Below are positions 1-9,731 of a stretch of DNA of 64,000 nt, in pieces. The notes below the pieces were generated by a model. The model worked only from the letters and a program-made list of their open reading frames with translations. It ran no database searches and was not told where the DNA came from. Source of the DNA: Streptomyces sp. RFCAC02 (GTDB lineage Bacteria > Actinomycetota > Actinomycetes > Streptomycetales > Streptomycetaceae); NCBI RefSeq assembly GCF_004193175.1, contig NZ_SAUH01000001.1, forward strand, positions 1,529,501 to 1,593,500, given 5' to 3'. The translations under genes and the position numbers were made by a program. Numbering within the stretch: position 1 is the first letter of the stretch; the number at the start of each line of letters is the position of its first letter.

Positions 1-601
1 GGTGCTGATCCCGGCCCGCACGCGGCACCAGGTCACCATGCTCGACGTCAGCACCCGCAGCCTGTACATCGAGCCCGCGGCCGTGCCGTGGTTCCCCGGC
101 CGCTGCCGCGTCGTCGAGGTGTCGCCGCTGCTGCGCGAACTCCTCCTGGAGGCCGTCGACATGGAGCCGCGCTATGCCGAACACGGCCGCGACGCCGCCC
201 TGATCGAACTGCTGCTGCACGAACTCGCCGACCTGGCGCCGCTGCCCCTCGACATCCCGCTGCCCGCCGACCCCCGGCTGCGGCGGCTGTGCGACGCCTT
301 CCTGCGCGCCCCCGACATCCACGATCCGCCCGCCCGCTGGGCCGCGGCCCTGAACGTCAGCGAACGCACCCTCGGCCGTCTCTTCCGCGGCACCACCGGC
401 CTGAGCTTCGCCCAGTGGCGGCAGCGCGCCTGCATCGTGCACTCCCTGCGGCACCTGGCCGCGGGCGTGCCGGTCACCCGGATCGCGACCGATCTCGGCT
501 ACGACAGCCCCGCCGCGTTCACCACCGCCTTCCGCGCCCTGCTCGGCCGCCCGCCGAGCGCCTGTCGCGGAACCCCACCGGCGGGAGCCGCGGGCCGTTA
601 G
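1..601 (+). CDS. AraC-family transcriptional regulator, C-terminal part (5' end outside window)
   Basis: The reading frame is open from the window edge to a TAG at 599-601, so the N-terminal sensor domain is mostly missing. About 199 residues are visible. The last 90 or so carry the two helix-turn-helix units of the AraC/XylS DNA-binding domain: the first around NVSERTLGRLFRGTTGLSF and the second around ITRIATDLGYDSPAAFTTAF-like residues (VTRIATDLGYDSPAAFTTAF), ending in the usual LLGRPPSACR. The upstream part looks like the end of a cupin-type arm domain. The effector and targets cannot be read from the sequence. The next gene starts 9 bases downstream on the same strand, so the two may be co-transcribed. 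Confidence 0.85.
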   Translation, partial: VLIPARTRHQVTMLDVSTRSLYIEPAAVPWFPGRCRVVEVSPLLRELLLEAVDMEPRYAEHGRDAALIELLLHELADLAPLPLDIPLPADPRLRRLCDAFLRAPDIHDPPARWAAALNVSERTLGRLFRGTTGLSFAQWRQRACIVHSLRHLAAGVPVTRIATDLGYDSPAAFTTAFRALLGRPPSACRGTPPAGAAGR

Positions 602-610
602 AGTGACCGG

Positions 611-1153
611 ATGGTCACGGTGCTGGTCAACGGGCTTCCCGGCGCGGGCAAGACGACACTCGCGCGGGCCTTGGCGGCCGAGCTCGGCCTGCCGCTCTTC
701 AGCAAGGACGCGGTCAAGGAGACCCTGGCGGACGCCCTCGCGGGTCTCCGGGCGCCGGGGTGTCCTGATCGCGAGTGGAGCCGGGGCCTGGGCATCGCCG
801 CCGGGGAGACCCTGTGGACGCTGCTCGGCGACGCGCGGGGCGAGGCCGTCGTGGAGAGTCCGTGGCCGGCCCATCTGCGGCCGATCGTGAGGGCCGGCCT
901 CGAACGCGCCGGAGTCGCCGAACCGCACGAGGTCTGGTGCGACGTGCCGCTTGAGGTGGCCCGCCGCCGGTTCGCCCGGCGCATGGCAGGACGGCACGGC
1001 GTGCACGCCGAGCGCCCCGGGGGCTACGGCGGGGACTGGGAGCTGTGGTCGCGGAACGCCGAACCGCTCGGGTTCGGGACGGTGCACCGCGTGGACACCA
1101 CCGGGCCGGTCGATGTCCCGGCGCTGGCCGCTGCCCTCGCGGCCGTGCGTTGA
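611..1153 (+). CDS. AAA/P-loop kinase-like ATPase, small
   Basis: This 180-residue protein opens with a Walker A motif near the N-terminus, VNGLPGAGKTTLARALA, directly after a hydrophobic strand. The layout (P-loop at residues 8-16, a SKDAVKE segment, then an acidic strand VWCDVPLEVARRRFARR) is that of the AAA_33 / zeta-toxin-like / shikimate-kinase-like nucleoside or small-molecule kinases. The substrate is not evident. The RRRFARR stretch may act as the lid arginines. It follows the AraC gene by 9 bases and converges on the kinase-receptor gene, with only 12 bases between the stops. The family assignment is solid; the specific reaction is unknown. Confidence 0.8.
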   Translation: MVTVLVNGLPGAGKTTLARALAAELGLPLFSKDAVKETLADALAGLRAPGCPDREWSRGLGIAAGETLWTLLGDARGEAVVESPWPAHLRPIVRAGLERAGVAEPHEVWCDVPLEVARRRFARRMAGRHGVHAERPGGYGGDWELWSRNAEPLGFGTVHRVDTTGPVDVPALAAALAAVR

Positions 1154-1165
1154 GGGGCCGGCGGT

Positions 1166-3322
1166 TCAGGTCAGGCCCACGTCCGCGCATGCCTCGGTCA
1201 GGCGTGGAACGCAGATGTCGTACGTCGTGAAGTAGCCGTCCGCCACGACCGTTTCGGCGATCGTCCCGGCCGTCACGGCGACGGGGGTGAGCAGAGTGGC
1301 GGGGGTGTCGTCCAGGCGGTCCGGTGTCAGGTCGTCGACGGCCTCGTCGCGCGCCAGCCGGACGGCGATCTCCGCCGCCGTCTCCGCCTCCTGCTTCGGC
1401 GACTTGTAGACCGTGAACGTCTGGCGGCCGTCGATGAGGCGTTGCAGGGCGTTGACGTCCGCGTCCTGGCCGCCGACCGGGACGTCGACGCCCACGTCCT
1501 CCAGGGCCAGGATCACCTCGGCCGCCAGCGCCTCGTTCGCCACGGACACCGCGTCGAAACCGTCCACGCCGACGGCCTGGATCGCCGTGTACATCGCCTC
1601 GCGTGCCGCGGACGGCTGCCAGCCGTCGACCCCCCGCTCGTCCACCACATCCGCCGTGCCGTCGAGGGCGGCGCGCGTGCCCGAGCCGAGGGCTTCGGCG
1701 GCCGGGTCGGCGGGCGCGCCGTTGATCATCACGACGCGGCCCCCGTCCGCCCTCTCCCCCAGCGCGTCGAGCAGCGCCTCGCCCTGCACCTCGCCCACCC
1801 GCTCCATGTCGTAGCCCACGTGGGCCGCGACAGGGCCGCCGGCCGGCCTGTCGTACGACACCACCGGCACGTCGCGCGCCCTCGCGTCCGCGACCCACTC
1901 GGACGTGGCGGACACATCGACCGCCTCCAGCACGATCGCGTCCGCTCCCCCGTCCAGCAGCTCCTCGAACTGCTGCCGCTGGACGTCCGCCCCGCCGCCC
2001 GCGTGGGACGTACGGACGGCGCAGTCCGGGCACAGTACGGCGATCCGTTCCTCCAGGTACGCGCGGTCGGCGGACCAGGTGCGCGTCGTGTCGTCCGCGA
2101 GGAGAACGCCGATCGTCGCGCCGCCGTCGGCCGTCCCGCCGGTGCCCGTGCCGTCGTCGCCCCCGCCTCCCCCGTCGGGCAGCAGGGCGATGCCCGCGAC
2201 GATCGCCCCCACGAGCAGTACCGACGACGCCACGATCCAGCCGGTGACGCGCCCCCGCCGCCGTCCGCCCGTGCCGGGGGTCCCGTCCCGCCGCAGGGCC
2301 GTCAGCGGCGCCGGGTCCGGCGCGGACATGATGTGCGGCGGGACATGCGGCGGCAGCCCGGGGGACGTCCCCGGAACGGTGGGCGCCCGGGACACGTCGG
2401 TCAGCCAGCCGGGTCCCGGCAGCGGGTCGCCGACGCCGAGCGCCGCGCCGATCCCCCGGCACGCCTCGGCGATGCGGGCGGGCGTCGGGCGGGCCGCCGG
2501 GTCCTTGGCCAGGCAGTCCCCGATCAGCCCGCGCAGCGCGGGCGGGCAGGCGGACAGGTCGGGCCGCCCGTTGACGATGCGGTAGAGCAGCGCGGACGTG
2601 GCGCCCTCGCCGTACGGGTGCGCGCCCGTGGCGGCGAAGTGGGCCGTCAGGCCGAGCGCGAACACGTCCACGGCCGCCGTGACCGGCGCGCCGCCCTCGA
2701 TCTGCTCGGGCGCCATGAACGCGGGTGTGCCGACCCGGACGCCGGTGCTGGTCAGGGCGGTGGCGTCGGCGGCGCGGGCGATGCCGAAGTCGATGACGGC
2801 CGGGCCGTCGTCGGCGAGCATCACGTTGCCCGGCTTCAGGTCGCGGTGGATCACCCCGCCCGCGTGCATGGCGTCGAGGGCGTGGGCCATGCCCGCGATC
2901 AGCCGTACGACGGCGGCGGGCGGGAGCGGCCCGCGCGCGTTCACCGCGGCGGAGAGGGACGGGCCCGGTACGTACGCGGTGGCGAGCCACGGCACCGGCC
3001 CCTCGGTGTCGCTGCCGAGGACCGGCACGACGTAACGGCCCCGCACGCTGCCGGCCGCCCTGATCTCGTGCTCGAACCGCCGCCGGAACACGGGGTCCTC
3101 GCCGAGCTGGGCGTGCACGACCTTCAGCGCCACGAGCCGCCCGCCGCCGGACTCGGCCAGGTACACGGTGCCCATGCCGCCGGTGCCGAGCCGCCCGCGC
3201 AGCCGGAACCCCGCGATCTCGGTGGGGTCCTGCGGCCGCAGCGGCCCGATCCGGTCCCCGGAACCCGACACGAACGCCCCCCCCGCCCACCGTGGCCAGC
3301 CCCGCGCTGGAGTGGTGGTCAT
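1166..3322 (-). CDS. Transmembrane Ser/Thr protein kinase fused to a periplasmic sugar-binding-like domain
   Basis: This 718-residue protein has an N-terminal Hanks-type kinase: glycine loop GTGGMGTVYLA near residues 46-56, catalytic lysine in ALKVV, the HRDLKPGN loop and a DFG in VIDFGIARA. A linker leads to one membrane helix (about 358-380, WIVASSVLLVGAIVAGIALL) and a glycine-rich spacer. The extracellular C-terminal 310 residues resemble type I periplasmic binding proteins of xylose/ribose ABC systems (GADAIVLEAVDVSAT, VPVVSYDRP, VSVANEALAAEVILALED, GGQDADVNALQRLIDGRQTFTVYK). The protein therefore looks like a receptor kinase that senses a small ligand, probably a sugar, outside the cell. 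No ABC permease is adjacent. The architecture is, to my knowledge, present in other actinomycetes; the ligand is inferred only. Confidence 0.9.
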   Translation of the reverse strand: MTTTPARGWPRWAGGAFVSGSGDRIGPLRPQDPTEIAGFRLRGRLGTGGMGTVYLAESGGGRLVALKVVHAQLGEDPVFRRRFEHEIRAAGSVRGRYVVPVLGSDTEGPVPWLATAYVPGPSLSAAVNARGPLPPAAVVRLIAGMAHALDAMHAGGVIHRDLKPGNVMLADDGPAVIDFGIARAADATALTSTGVRVGTPAFMAPEQIEGGAPVTAAVDVFALGLTAHFAATGAHPYGEGATSALLYRIVNGRPDLSACPPALRGLIGDCLAKDPAARPTPARIAEACRGIGAALGVGDPLPGPGWLTDVSRAPTVPGTSPGLPPHVPPHIMSAPDPAPLTALRRDGTPGTGGRRRGRVTGWIVASSVLLVGAIVAGIALLPDGGGGGDDGTGTGGTADGGATIGVLLADDTTRTWSADRAYLEERIAVLCPDCAVRTSHAGGGADVQRQQFEELLDGGADAIVLEAVDVSATSEWVADARARDVPVVSYDRPAGGPVAAHVGYDMERVGEVQGEALLDALGERADGGRVVMINGAPADPAAEALGSGTRAALDGTADVVDERGVDGWQPSAAREAMYTAIQAVGVDGFDAVSVANEALAAEVILALEDVGVDVPVGGQDADVNALQRLIDGRQTFTVYKSPKQEAETAAEIAVRLARDEAVDDLTPDRLDDTPATLLTPVAVTAGTIAETVVADGYFTTYDICVPRLTEACADVGLT

Positions 3323-3361
3323 CGTACGAGCCGGGCCGTCACCGCGACAGCCCGTGGCGGG

Positions 3362-4189
3362 TCACCAGTGGGACGGGCGCTCCAGGTGGTGCGGAAGGCG
3401 CGTCGTGCCGTCGCCGCGCGCCGCGCTGAGCTGGGGGCGGGTCACGAACAGCGCGTCCGTGAGGTCCGCGCCGCGCAGGTCCGCGTCCCGCAGGTCGGCG
3501 CCGATCAGGTCGGCGCCGCGCAGGTCCGCCTTCCGCAGGTCGGCCGCGATGAGCAGCGCGCCGCGGAGGCTCGCGCCGCGCAGGTCGGCGCCCCGGAGGC
3601 GGGCGCCCATCAGGTCGGCGCCGCGGTGGTCGCGGCGGCGGCCCGGCACCCGGGCGCGGGCCAGGTCGCTCACGCGCAGCAGGAGGGCGTTCACCTCGTC
3701 GCGGACGGCCCGGACGTCGACGGCTGCCACGGCCGCCGGGTCGCCCGATGCGTGCCGCTCGACCATGTCGCGGGCGGAGCGCAGGGCGCCGCGCAGCGGG
3801 CGGGCGGCCTGGAGGGACAGGGCCTCGGTGAGGTACAGGAGGAGTTCGTGCAGGTGGCGCATCACCGGGAAGACGGCGAACATCCCCCGCGCGCGGTCCG
3901 GGTCGCCGCGCCAGTCGAGGCCGCCGAACGTCACCTGCGACACGCGCTGCCCGGCGCCGTGGCAGTCGTAGACCGTGCAGCCGGTCCAGCCCTCGTCGCG
4001 GAGCCGGGCGTGGATGCCGCAGCGGGAGTCGTCGCGGAGGTTGGTGCACGGCCGGCCCGCGTTCTTGCTGACGGGGAAGTCGGCGGACGCGGTGAACGGC
4101 AGCGCGACACAGCACAGGCCGAAGCAGTTCGCGCAGTCGGCGCGCAGGGCCGTGCCGTGCGCCGCGGCGGCCGGCGTGTGCGGGGACAC
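3362..4189 (-). CDS. Pentapeptide-repeat protein with N-terminal cysteine cluster
   Basis: I chose the GTG at 4189 because a GGAGG lies 9 bases before it; an upstream TTG at 4240 would add 17 residues without a ribosome binding site. The protein is about 275 residues. The N-terminal part is cysteine-rich: CANCFGLCC followed by further cysteines in GRPCTNL, SRCGIH, GCTVYDCHG. That pattern resembles metal- or Fe-S-binding CxxCxGLCC proteins. The C-terminal third has at least nine consecutive A(D/R)LRxA pentapeptides (ADLMGARLRGADLRGASLRG and onward), predicting a right-handed quadrilateral beta-helix. Function is unknown; pentapeptide helices often mediate protein binding or DNA mimicry. It lies downstream of the peptide-binding lipoprotein gene, but a strong terminator separates them. 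Confidence 0.8.
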   Translation of the reverse strand: MSPHTPAAAAHGTALRADCANCFGLCCVALPFTASADFPVSKNAGRPCTNLRDDSRCGIHARLRDEGWTGCTVYDCHGAGQRVSQVTFGGLDWRGDPDRARGMFAVFPVMRHLHELLLYLTEALSLQAARPLRGALRSARDMVERHASGDPAAVAAVDVRAVRDEVNALLLRVSDLARARVPGRRRDHRGADLMGARLRGADLRGASLRGALLIAADLRKADLRGADLIGADLRDADLRGADLTDALFVTRPQLSAARGDGTTRLPHHLERPSHW

Positions 4190-4246
4190 GGGCGGGAACC
4201 TCCGGGTGGACGTCGGGGACTCCCCCCATTGTCCCCCCAAGACGGA

Positions 4247-4281
4247 GCCTCCCCGGCGCGCAGGGGGCGCGCCGGGGAGGC
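4247..4281 (-). terminator. Strong hairpin terminator after the peptide-binding protein gene
   Basis: A perfect 14 bp stem, GCCTCCCCGGCGCG at 4247-4260 paired with its complement at 4268-4281, with a 7-base loop. It sits 24 bases past the stop of the substrate-binding protein gene read on the minus strand. There is no long T tract, as is common in GC-rich actinomycetes. Confidence 0.75.
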
Positions 4282-4304
4282 GAAGGGGGGTGAGACCGCC
4301 GGGG

Positions 4305-6005
4305 TTACTCGCCGGCCGGCTTCAGGTTCATGTAGATCTGGGACTGGTCGGGGCTGCTCCAGACCGCCGGGAAGGCGTACAGGTTGTCCTCCGTGGGCCA
4401 GCCCTCGAACTTGTCGCTGTGGTACTCCGAGGTCGTGCCGCCGGTCAGGATCGGGATGTACGGCATGTCCCGCTCGATCTCGGCCTGGATCGTCTCGTAG
4501 TACGGCAGCCGCGCCTCGGTGTCCTCCGGGTTGATCTGCGCTATCGCGTCGATCGCGTCGTCCACCGTGTCGTTGGTGTAGCGGCTGAAGTTCGGGTTGG
4601 CGGTCTCGCCGACCGGAGCCGTGTTCGCGCTGCCGAAGAAGTTCTGGTAGATCCAGTACGGGTCGGGCGTCGAGCCGGGGGTCAGCGAGTCGATGAGGAG
4701 CTGGAAGTCGCCGCGGCCACGGGCGTCCATGGTCTCGTTCCACGAGGCCTGCTGGACGATCAGCTCGATGCCGGCTTCCTTCAGCTGCTCCGCCATGGTG
4801 TTGACGGCCGTGATGTAGTCGGTCCAGCCGGTGACGACGCGCACGGTGATGGACAGCTTCTCGCCGTCCTTCTCGTACAGGCCGTCCGAGCCCATCTCGT
4901 AGCCGGCGTCCGTGAGGATCTCGTTGGCGCGGTCGGCGTCCGGCTCGTTCGGCGCGACCGGGTTCTCCAGGTCGTCGGAGATGTAGGCCGCGTCACGCTC
5001 GGGCAGCGCGAAGCTCGGGGAGACGTCGCTCGCGGTCTCCTGGAACGCGAGGGAGTTGAGCTGGTCGCGGTTCATCGCGTAGTAGATCGCCTGGCGCACG
5101 GCCGGGTCGGTCTGCGGTCCCTCGCAGCCCAGCTCGGTGTTGGCGCAGCTCGTCAGCACCATCTGGTTCATGGGGATGGTGATGGCGTCGTAACCCGGGT
5201 ACGCCTCGGGCACGTTGTCCATGTTCGGGACGGGGCCGGTCTGCCAGTCGATCTGCTTCGCGGCCAGCGCGTCGGCACCCGCCTGGTTGCCGGACAGGGC
5301 GACGTAGCGGACGTTCTGCACGGCCGGCTCGCCGTCCCAGTAGGACGCGTTGGCGGCCAGGGTGAACGCCTGCGGCTTGAAGTCCTCGACCGTGTACGGG
5401 CCGGTGCCGACCGGCTCGGCGATCGTGTCGGACGCCGGGTCCTCGATCTGCGACCAGATGTGCTCGGGGACGATCCACACCTTGCTCAGGAGCTGCGCGC
5501 CGTCCAGGAACCACGCCTCGGGGAAGGTGACCTTGACGTGCGTCGGGTCGACGACCTCGGTCTCGCCGTTGAAGCCGAAGGTGTTGAGCGCCTCGTTCTC
5601 CAGCAGCATGTCGAACGTGAACTTGACGTCGTCGGCGGTGAAGTCCTCGCCGTCCGACCAGGTCACGCCCTCGCGCAGGGTGATGGACAGCTCGGTGCCG
5701 TCCTCGTTGAACGAGTACTCGGTGGCCAGCCGGGGCACCGGGTCGGTCTTCGCCGCGATGTTGTAGAAGAACAGCGGCTCGAAGATGGAGCCCGGACCCT
5801 CGATCTTGGTCGGGGAGTACGGGTTGAAGTTCCGCTGGTAGTCACCGGCCTGGCCGGTGAACACGACCAGCGTGTCCGCGTCGCCCGAGGCGCCGCTCCC
5901 GCCGCCGCTGTCCGACCCGCCGCCACACCCCGCGGCCAGCAGCCCGACCGCCAGGGCCGCCGCGGCGGACACACGCAGCCGCCGCCATCTTCCGTGCACT
6001 GACAT
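4305..6005 (-). CDS. ABC transporter substrate-binding lipoprotein, peptide (family 5) type
   Basis: The start at 6005 is preceded by GAGAGGAAAAG and begins a clear lipoprotein signal: MSVHGRWRRLR, a hydrophobic stretch and the lipobox LAAGC with Cys27 as the lipidated residue. The 566-residue mature part is a typical DppA/OppA-type binding protein (SBP_bac_5): VPRLATEYSFNEDGTELSIT, GVTWSDGEDFTADDVKFTFD, YTVEDFKPQAFTLAAN, VRQAIYYAMNRDQL. It should capture oligopeptides or a similar ligand outside the membrane and hand it to a permease. No permease or ATPase genes lie next to it, so its partners must be elsewhere. The longer open frame up to 6185 lacks a signal peptide and is not the start. 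Confidence 0.93.
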   Translation of the reverse strand: MSVHGRWRRLRVSAAAALAVGLLAAGCGGGSDSGGGSGASGDADTLVVFTGQAGDYQRNFNPYSPTKIEGPGSIFEPLFFYNIAAKTDPVPRLATEYSFNEDGTELSITLREGVTWSDGEDFTADDVKFTFDMLLENEALNTFGFNGETEVVDPTHVKVTFPEAWFLDGAQLLSKVWIVPEHIWSQIEDPASDTIAEPVGTGPYTVEDFKPQAFTLAANASYWDGEPAVQNVRYVALSGNQAGADALAAKQIDWQTGPVPNMDNVPEAYPGYDAITIPMNQMVLTSCANTELGCEGPQTDPAVRQAIYYAMNRDQLNSLAFQETASDVSPSFALPERDAAYISDDLENPVAPNEPDADRANEILTDAGYEMGSDGLYEKDGEKLSITVRVVTGWTDYITAVNTMAEQLKEAGIELIVQQASWNETMDARGRGDFQLLIDSLTPGSTPDPYWIYQNFFGSANTAPVGETANPNFSRYTNDTVDDAIDAIAQINPEDTEARLPYYETIQAEIERDMPYIPILTGGTTSEYHSDKFEGWPTEDNLYAFPAVWSSPDQSQIYMNLKPAGE

Positions 6006-6089
6006 AGCGCTTTTCCTCTCAGCTTCCGCCCCGGGCGACCCCAATAAGTCACACGCGCGAAACCACTCAGGAACGCGATTGTTCAGGCA

Positions 6090-6105
6090 TGTTTCAACAG
6101 AAACA
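6090..6105. promoter_or_regulatory. Inverted repeat upstream of the peptide-binding protein gene
   Basis: TGTTTC, a 4-base spacer AACA, then GAAACA form a perfect 6 bp inverted repeat 85 bases before the start codon at 6005. The surrounding stretch is AT-richer than its neighbours, as expected for a promoter. It could be an operator or a short mRNA hairpin; no regulator is identified. Confidence 0.35.
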
Positions 6106-6191
6106 ACCCGTTGCAACGTCACAACCGGACAACGGCCACCAGAGAACGACAGTTGAGCACGCTGAGTGATCAGCGAAAGGGGCAAGCCGGG

Positions 6192-7184
<993 letters not shown>

Positions 7185-7496
7185 GGAACGGACCTCCGGT
7201 GAACGCGGGCAGCGGGAACAGCGGGGCTCGAAGCGGTGCGGCGGCCACCGCCCGGCGGGCGGTGTGCGGCGCGGGCGGCGTGCGCGGGCGGGAAAAGGAG
7301 GGGGGCGGGCGAACGCGGTCGGAGAAGGCGCGGCGTCGGCGGGGACACCGGCGGGCCGGCGGACGAGGAACGGCCGGCACCGCTCTCAGTGTGGGGTACG
7401 ACACACTGCGCCCACGAGGGGTGTGCGCGGACTTTCTGCGCGGGACGGCGCGGAGCACCGGCGCGCACCGCGTCCACCGCGCCCGGTCAGCGGCGG
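7185..7496. promoter_or_regulatory. 312-base intergenic region upstream of the sigma factor gene
   Basis: No gene was found here. It must carry the hrdA promoter unless dnaG reads through. The one visible structure is a 7 bp inverted repeat, CAGTGTG at 7387-7393 and CACACTG at 7402-7408, with an 8-base spacer, which could be a dnaG terminator or an operator. The rest is extremely GC-rich with no recognisable -10 element. Confidence 0.5.
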
Positions 7497-9476
7497 TCAG
7501 AGGGCGGCGACGCCCCGTTCGCGGAGCGCCGTGCGGTACTGCTCCAGGGTCCACGCCTCGGCGCGGATCTCGCCGGCCGCCTCGGCGTTGCCCGCCTGGG
7601 CCTCGGCGCGGCGGGCGGCGGACTCCAGGTCGCGCAGCCGGCGGTCCACGGCGGCCAGCCGGACCTGGACGAGACGCTTGCCCGCGTACACGTCGGCCTC
7701 GGCGCGGCGGCGGCGCGGCATGTTCAGCGGTTCGACGGCCAGTTCGTTGACGAGGACGCGGACGGTGTCGTCGGGGGCGGCGTCGCGCACGCGGGCCAGG
7801 AAGTCGCCGCCGTCCTCGTCCCCCGCGCCGCTGACGCCGCCGGCGTCGAGGATGGCGCGCCGCACCACGGCGTACGGGGCGGCGGTGAACTCGTCCTCGC
7901 CGTACGCGTCGAACGCGGGCGCCACGAGCTGCGGGAACTGGAGAGCGACCTTGAGCAGCTCCCGCTCCTCCAGCAGGGCGGGGCTGCGCAGGTTCAGCGG
8001 GGGGCCGCCGGTGCGGGGGCGCGGCGGGCCGGCCTCGTCCTGCGCGGGCGCGGGGCCGCGCCCGGGCGGCGGCGCGGCGGCGCGGGCACCGGCGTGGGCC
8101 GGGGCGTTCGCCGGGGCTCCGGCCGCGGCGCGCTGCCGGCGCCACTGCGCGAGCTGGCCCACGCGCCGTACGACGAACCGCTCGTCCGGGATGCCGACGA
8201 GCCCGGCGAGCCGGACGGCGTACTCGTGCTGGATGGCGCTGTCCTTGATCTGCGCGACGAGCGGCCCGGCGAAGTCCAGGGCGGCCGACCGCCCCTCGGC
8301 CGTGTCCAGGTTGTGCCGGGAGACGATCGACCTGATCGCGAAGTCGAACAGGGGCGAGCGGTTCTCGACCAGGTCGCGGACGGCCTCGTCGCCCTGGGCG
8401 AGCCGCAGCTCGCAGGGGTCCATGTTGCCTGGCGAGACGGCGATGAAGGTGTGCGCGGCGAACTTCTGGTCGTCCTCGAACGCCCGCAGCGCCGCCTTCT
8501 GCCCGGCGGCGTCCCCGTCGAAGGTGAAGACGACCTCGCCCGCGCTGTGGGCGCTCGAGCTGTCCATCAGCAGGCGCCGCAGGATCTTGACATGGTCGCC
8601 GCCGAACGCGGTGCCGCAGGTGGCGATGGCCGTGGTGACGCCGGCGAGGTGGCACGCCATGACGTCCGTGTACCCCTCGACGACGACCGCGCGGTTCGTC
8701 TTCGCGATGTCCCGCTTGGCCAGGTCGATGCCGTAGAGCACCTGGGACTTGCGGTAGATCGGCGTCTCGGGGGTGTTGAGGTACTTGGGGCCGTTGTCGT
8801 CGTCGCGCAGGCGGCGGGCGCCGAAGCCGACGACCTCGCCGGTGATGTCGCGGATCGGCCAGATCAGCCGCCCCCTGAACCGGTCGATCGGGCCACGCCT
8901 GCCGTCCTGCGCCACACCGGACTGGAGCAGCTCGCGGTCGGTGAAGCCGCGCCCCCGCAGGAACCGCACCAGGTGGTCCCAGCCGGCCGGGGCGTACCCG
9001 ACGCCGAAGTGCTCGGCCGCCGCCGCGTCGAAACCGCGCTCACCGAGGAACCGGCGGCCGATCTCCGCCTCGGGCGAGCCGAGCTGCTCGGTGTAGTACT
9101 GGGCGGCGACCTTGTGGACCTCGACGAGACGGGTCCGCTCGCCCTGCTGGCGGCCGGGGCTGTACCCGCCCTGCTCGTAGCGGAGGGTGATGCCGGCCTG
9201 GGCGGCGAGCCGCTCGACGGCCTCGGCGAACGACAGGTGCTCGATCTTCATGACGAAGCCGAGGGTGTCGCCGCCCTCCTGGCAGCCGAAGCAGTGGTAC
9301 AGGCCCTTGCTGGGGCTCACCTGGAAGGAGGGGGACTTCTCGTCGTGGAAGGGGCACAGCCCTTTGAGATTGCCGCCGCCGGCGGGCCTGAGCTGCAGGT
9401 ACTCGGACACGACGGCGTCGATCGGGACCGCGTCCCGTACTGCCTTCACGTCCTCGTCATTGATCCTGCCCGCCAC
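7497..9476 (-). CDS. dnaG: DNA primase DnaG
   Basis: This 659-residue protein makes RNA primers for chromosome replication and works with the DnaB helicase at the fork. The N-terminal CHC2 zinc finger is intact (CPFHDEKSPSFQVSPSK followed by YHCFGCQEGGD, about residues 41-66). The catalytic TOPRIM core follows: VVVEGYTDVMACHLAG with the conserved glutamate, and EVVFTFDGDAAGQKAALRAF with the DxD. After about residue 440 comes a proline/alanine-rich linker (APANAPAHAGARAAAPPPGRG) and then the C-terminal helicase-interaction domain. The length is normal for actinobacterial primases. A 251-base gap containing an inserted repeat element separates its start from the pyruvate oxidase gene. Confidence 0.97.
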   Translation of the reverse strand: MAGRINDEDVKAVRDAVPIDAVVSEYLQLRPAGGGNLKGLCPFHDEKSPSFQVSPSKGLYHCFGCQEGGDTLGFVMKIEHLSFAEAVERLAAQAGITLRYEQGGYSPGRQQGERTRLVEVHKVAAQYYTEQLGSPEAEIGRRFLGERGFDAAAAEHFGVGYAPAGWDHLVRFLRGRGFTDRELLQSGVAQDGRRGPIDRFRGRLIWPIRDITGEVVGFGARRLRDDDNGPKYLNTPETPIYRKSQVLYGIDLAKRDIAKTNRAVVVEGYTDVMACHLAGVTTAIATCGTAFGGDHVKILRRLLMDSSSAHSAGEVVFTFDGDAAGQKAALRAFEDDQKFAAHTFIAVSPGNMDPCELRLAQGDEAVRDLVENRSPLFDFAIRSIVSRHNLDTAEGRSAALDFAGPLVAQIKDSAIQHEYAVRLAGLVGIPDERFVVRRVGQLAQWRRQRAAAGAPANAPAHAGARAAAPPPGRGPAPAQDEAGPPRPRTGGPPLNLRSPALLEERELLKVALQFPQLVAPAFDAYGEDEFTAAPYAVVRRAILDAGGVSGAGDEDGGDFLARVRDAAPDDTVRVLVNELAVEPLNMPRRRRAEADVYAGKRLVQVRLAAVDRRLRDLESAARRAEAQAGNAEAAGEIRAEAWTLEQYRTALRERGVAAL

Positions 9477-9564
9477 ACGAGAAGTCTACGGCGGCCCCAC
9501 GACACCACCCCGCCCCCGCCCGCCGCGGGGGCGGGAGGGTCGTTCGAGCGGTTGAGGCAGGGCT

Positions 9565-9731
9565 CTAGGGTCTGTCCGGCGGATCTTGGCGCGGCTCGCG
9601 GCGTCGGATGCGGTGCATCGCAAGGCGCCGGATCGCAGCTCATACCCGACCGTATTCGCGCGATACGGCAACGCAGCGAGGTGCCGTAGCCGGCGTCGCG
9701 AGACAGGCAAGATCCGCCGGACAGGCCCTAG
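9565..9731. mobile_element. 167 bp CTAG-flanked inverted-repeat element, copy 1 (MITE-like)
   Basis: CTAG at 9565-9568 and at 9728-9731 flank a segment whose ends are inverted repeats: GGTCTGTCCGGCGGATCTTG on the left and, read inward on the other strand, GGCCTGTCCGGCGGATCTTG on the right (19 of 20 identical). No coding frame is credible. A core at 9610-9687 is nearly identical, on the opposite strand, to one at 40402-40478. A 4 bp CTAG duplication and about 20 bp ends fit a non-autonomous derivative of an IS5-type element; that is an inference, since no transposase is in the window. The right CTAG contains the stop codon of the pyruvate oxidase gene. Confidence 0.7.

Noticed and set aside
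714..3290. Long open frames on the other frames and strand over the receptor kinase gene (858 codons at 714-3290 minus, 1030 codons at 1442-4534 plus)
   Set aside because: They are antisense or out-of-frame shadows of a GC-rich gene: their translations are arginine/alanine/glycine-rich with no domain, and the frame that encodes kinase motifs is the real one.
4189..4240. Longer start (TTG at 4240) for the pentapeptide-repeat gene
   Set aside because: It lacks a ribosome binding site, whereas the GTG at 4189 has GGAGG nine bases before it.
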